Below, piece after piece: positions 49,228 to 51,169 of a DNA stretch of 51,169 nt; the stretch's first letter is position 1, and every line of letters starts with the position of its first letter. The translations under genes were made by a program, and so were the position numbers. The stretch is from JAKALX01 sp964508715 (lineage in GTDB: Bacteria > Chloroflexota > Dehalococcoidia > Tepidiformales > Tepidiformaceae): the NCBI GenBank assembly GCA_964508715.1, contig CAZDUX010000022.1, positions 1 to 51,169 on the forward strand, given 5' to 3'. The notes under the pieces were generated by a model, which saw nothing but the letters and a program-made list of their open reading frames with translations, did no database searches and had not been told where the DNA came from.

Positions 49228-50715
49228 TTGACCACGAACATCAACTGGGACCAGGCGACGAACGAGGCAGCCGCGCTGCTCCAGGAATACTTGCGGATTG
49301 ATACCTCGAACCCGCCGGGCAATGAGACGAAGGCCGTCGAGTGGCTGTCCGGCCTCCTCGATCGCGAGGGCATCCACTATGAGACGGTTGAGTCAGCGCC
49401 CGGACGCGGCAACCTCTTCGCGCGTCTCGGACCGCCAACAGGCGGCGTTTGCCTCCTCAATCACACCGATGTCGTCCCCGTCGAGCGCGGCTACTGGCAG
49501 GTGGATCCATTTGGTGGCGAACTGCGCGACGGGGTCATATGGGGGCGTGGTGCACTCGACATGAAGGGTATGGGCATCATCGAGCTCATGGTCTTCCTCA
49601 CGCTCAAGCGCCAGGGGGTGCCGCTTCGTGAGAGCGTCACGTTCCTCGCCGCCGCCGATGAGGAAGCGGGCAGTGCCTTCGGTGTGAACTGGCTTGCCGA
49701 ACATCGCCCGCAGTGGCTCGACACCGAGCTCGTGATCAATGAAGGGGCTTATGGCCTCGTACTCGAAGGCCAGCGGACGACGCAGCTCTTCCAGGTCGCA
49801 CCTTCGGAGAAGATCCCTTTCTGGCTCAAGCTCACGGTCCGCGGCAGGCCGGGTCACGGCTCCGTCCCGCACAGCGACAACTGTGCCGAGCATCTCGTAC
49901 AGGCGCTCGAACGGGTATCTCGCTGGCAGCAGGAGCTGCGGCTCATCCCGGTCATGCAATCGCACGTCGACGGTATGACGAAGGCGGGCCTGATGCGGAG
50001 TGCCGAGTATGCCGACGTGGCCCGGACGGCCGAGCGCAGCCCGTCACTCAGGGCGCGGATGAGCAACACCGTCTCGCTGACCACCATCAACACCGGGATC
50101 AAGGTCAATGTCATCCCTGCGGAAGCGACGGCAACGCTCGATTGCCGGCTCCTGCCCGACGTCGACCCCGACGCATTCCTCGCTGAACTCCGCACGGTCA
50201 TCGACGATGAGCGAGTCTCGATCGAGGTCCTCAATCGGTTCGAAGGAGCGGAATCGACGATGGATTCGCGGTTCATTGAGGTTGTTCACGATGTTGTGCG
50301 GGAGTATGCCGAGGGTGCCCACATTGTTCCTGAGATGACGAGCGGCTTCACCGATTCGCGTGTCTACCGCGTGCGGGGGATCCCCGCCTATGGGTTTGTC
50401 CCCTGCCTGGTACGCCCTGAGGAACTCGCCGGCGTCCATGGCCACAATGAGCGCATCAGCGTCGAGAACCTGCGCCTCGGGATGCAGATCCTCTATGAAG
50501 TGGTGCGGAGGCTGGTCGCCGCATGTGCGGTTACAGCTCCCGGTTCCATTTCGGTGAGGGTACATCGGCGGACCGCATCGGCGGCAAGGGTGCGAGCCTC
50601 GCACGCCTCAGCGCAGCAGGCTTCCCCGTTCCCCCTGGTTTCGGTGTCGCCGTCGATGCATACCGGGCGTTCCATGGCTCACTCAGTCTCGACGAGGCGA
50701 TGGAACCGCTCCTGA
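49228..50715 (+). CDS. M20 family metallopeptidase with run-on C terminus
   Basis: This dinuclear zinc peptidase has LLNHTDVVPV, WGRGALDMKG, the catalytic Glu in AADEEAGSAFG, the lid-domain RPGHGSVPH, and the last ligand in GVHGHNERI. As read it has 495 residues, but the family normally ends near QILYEVVRRLVAA, about residue 430. The last 64 residues are Ser/Arg/Ala-rich and are the out-of-frame translation of the next gene. A TGA-to-TGT change at 50524-50526, inside what would be an ATGA overlap, would explain this. The TTG at 49228 has GGGAGGG 7 nt upstream. The substrate (peptide or acyl-amino acid) is unknown. Confidence 0.85.
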   Translation: MTTNINWDQATNEAAALLQEYLRIDTSNPPGNETKAVEWLSGLLDREGIHYETVESAPGRGNLFARLGPPTGGVCLLNHTDVVPVERGYWQVDPFGGELRDGVIWGRGALDMKGMGIIELMVFLTLKRQGVPLRESVTFLAAADEEAGSAFGVNWLAEHRPQWLDTELVINEGAYGLVLEGQRTTQLFQVAPSEKIPFWLKLTVRGRPGHGSVPHSDNCAEHLVQALERVSRWQQELRLIPVMQSHVDGMTKAGLMRSAEYADVARTAERSPSLRARMSNTVSLTTINTGIKVNVIPAEATATLDCRLLPDVDPDAFLAELRTVIDDERVSIEVLNRFEGAESTMDSRFIEVVHDVVREYAEGAHIVPEMTSGFTDSRVYRVRGIPAYGFVPCLVRPEELAGVHGHNERISVENLRLGMQILYEVVRRLVAACAVTAPGSISVRVHRRTASAARVRASHASAQQASPFPLVSVSPSMHTGRSMAHSVSTRRWNRS

Positions 50716-51169
50716 ATGAGATCGGACAGCCAACACTCATGCAGATTCGGGAGGCATGCGCGCCCCTGCTCGCCAGGCTCGACGGCGCGGAACTGGCGGT
50801 CGACTTGGCCGATGCGATCCGGGTCAGCTTTGCGAGGCTCGAGATGCAGGCGGGGCCAGGGGCGACCTTCGCGGCGAAGTGCTGCAAGGCGACTGCGTCG
50901 ACAAGCACGTGCGGGTCGTTCCTGTCCCCGGGGGGACCGAGAGGCAGGACACTCCACGAGACCTCGTGGCAACACCGGCGCTGACCGGCGAGCAGCTCCG
51001 CACAGTCACCGAGACAGCAATCCGCGTCGAGGCTCACTACGGTTGTCCCATGGACATCGCGTTCGCCTGCGATGGATGCGGGCAATTCTATCTGCTCCAG
51101 GCGCGGCCGATTAGGGTGTATTGTCCCCGAGCGGTGCCGACAGATCTTCTTCTTGTTCATTTTGATCTT
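50523..51169 (+). pseudogene. PEP synthase/PPDK-like gene, internally deleted and cut by the contig end
   Basis: The first part (50523 to about 50870) encodes FHFGEGTSADRIGGKGASLARLSAAGFPVPPGF, the N terminus of the PEP/pyruvate-binding ATP-grasp domain. Where the catalytic RSSATAEDL-type region is expected, the frame is lost. From about 50873, one frame over, the sequence again matches the same domain, only near its end: HVRVVPVPGG, LTGEQLRTVTETAIRVEAHYG and FYLLQARPIRV. Roughly 100 residues that bind ATP are missing. The last 30 bases are A/T-rich and do not look like the family. It may be a real decayed gene or an assembly error at the window edge. Confidence 0.7.

Noticed and set aside
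1..51169. CRISPR array, insertion sequence or prophage
   Set aside because: No regularly spaced repeats, transposase, integrase or phage structural operon was seen; the phage-like segment at 41246-41545 is a domain insert within a pilus gene.

Overview
The window is a GC-rich (roughly 60-65 %), gene-dense bacterial chromosome segment. It carries no insertion sequence, phage, plasmid or CRISPR signal. The gene content fits a monoderm of the Chloroflexota (Dehalococcoidia-like): a Rex repressor, a DUF3048 surface protein, a fused minimal PutA, SelA, and a Tad pilus locus with no secretin or outer-membrane genes. The taxonomic call is an inference from family content; no rRNA is present.

Layout. 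(1) 1-7 kb, minus strand: tRNA-Asn, argD, ppk1 and the tightly overlapped argC-argJ-argB run, giving most of the acetyl-cycle from glutamate towards ornithine. (2) 7-10.2 kb, plus strand: a metallo-beta-lactamase hydrolase, a thiolase-fold protein without the usual nucleophilic cysteine plus its DUF35 partner (Ltp2-like aldolase pair), a VOC protein and a 66-residue ORF behind a palindromic operator. (3) 10.3-14.5 kb, minus: a MacB-type ABC ATPase with a 1153-residue FtsX-family permease. (4) 14.8-18.2 kb: a class V aminotransferase, then selA and rex. (5) 18.3-22.7 kb: a protein with the LQR...GNRAV motif of eCIS-associated proteins, an aldo/keto reductase, a beta-lactamase-fold serine hydrolase with a small membrane protein, and a sugar-phosphate isomerase-like protein. 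(6) 22.4-31.3 kb: dxr-rseP, divergent fused putA, DUF3048 protein, pfkA and a PrxQ peroxiredoxin. (7) 31.3-38.7 kb: an M1 aminopeptidase with C-terminal repeats, glpK-glpD-sirtuin, and an Aur1-like PAP2 protein with an ICMT-like methyltransferase. (8) 39.3-49.1 kb: a complete inner-membrane Tad/Flp pilus locus (two Flp pilins, TadE, a vWA TadG-like protein, CpaB, CpaE, CpaF, TadB, TadC, a DUF192 protein and a convergent prepilin peptidase). (9) 49.2 kb to the end: an M20 peptidase that has apparently lost its stop codon, running into a PEP-synthase-like gene with an internal deletion at the contig edge.

Regulatory texture. At least six genes have a -10-like hexamer 6-8 nt upstream of the start codon and no Shine-Dalgarno sequence, which predicts leaderless mRNAs; other genes have clear GGAGG-type sites. 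Many operon junctions use 1- or 4-nt stop/start overlaps.

Most interesting: in the Tad locus every gap from flp1 to cpaE holds an inverted repeat, including a 16-bp fully paired three-way junction (40103-40142) and a 32-nt perfect palindrome between the two pilins. The TadG-like protein has a phage-tail-like beta module of about 100 residues inserted directly after its MIDAS motif, and CpaE carries a receiver domain whose phospho-acceptor position is arginine.
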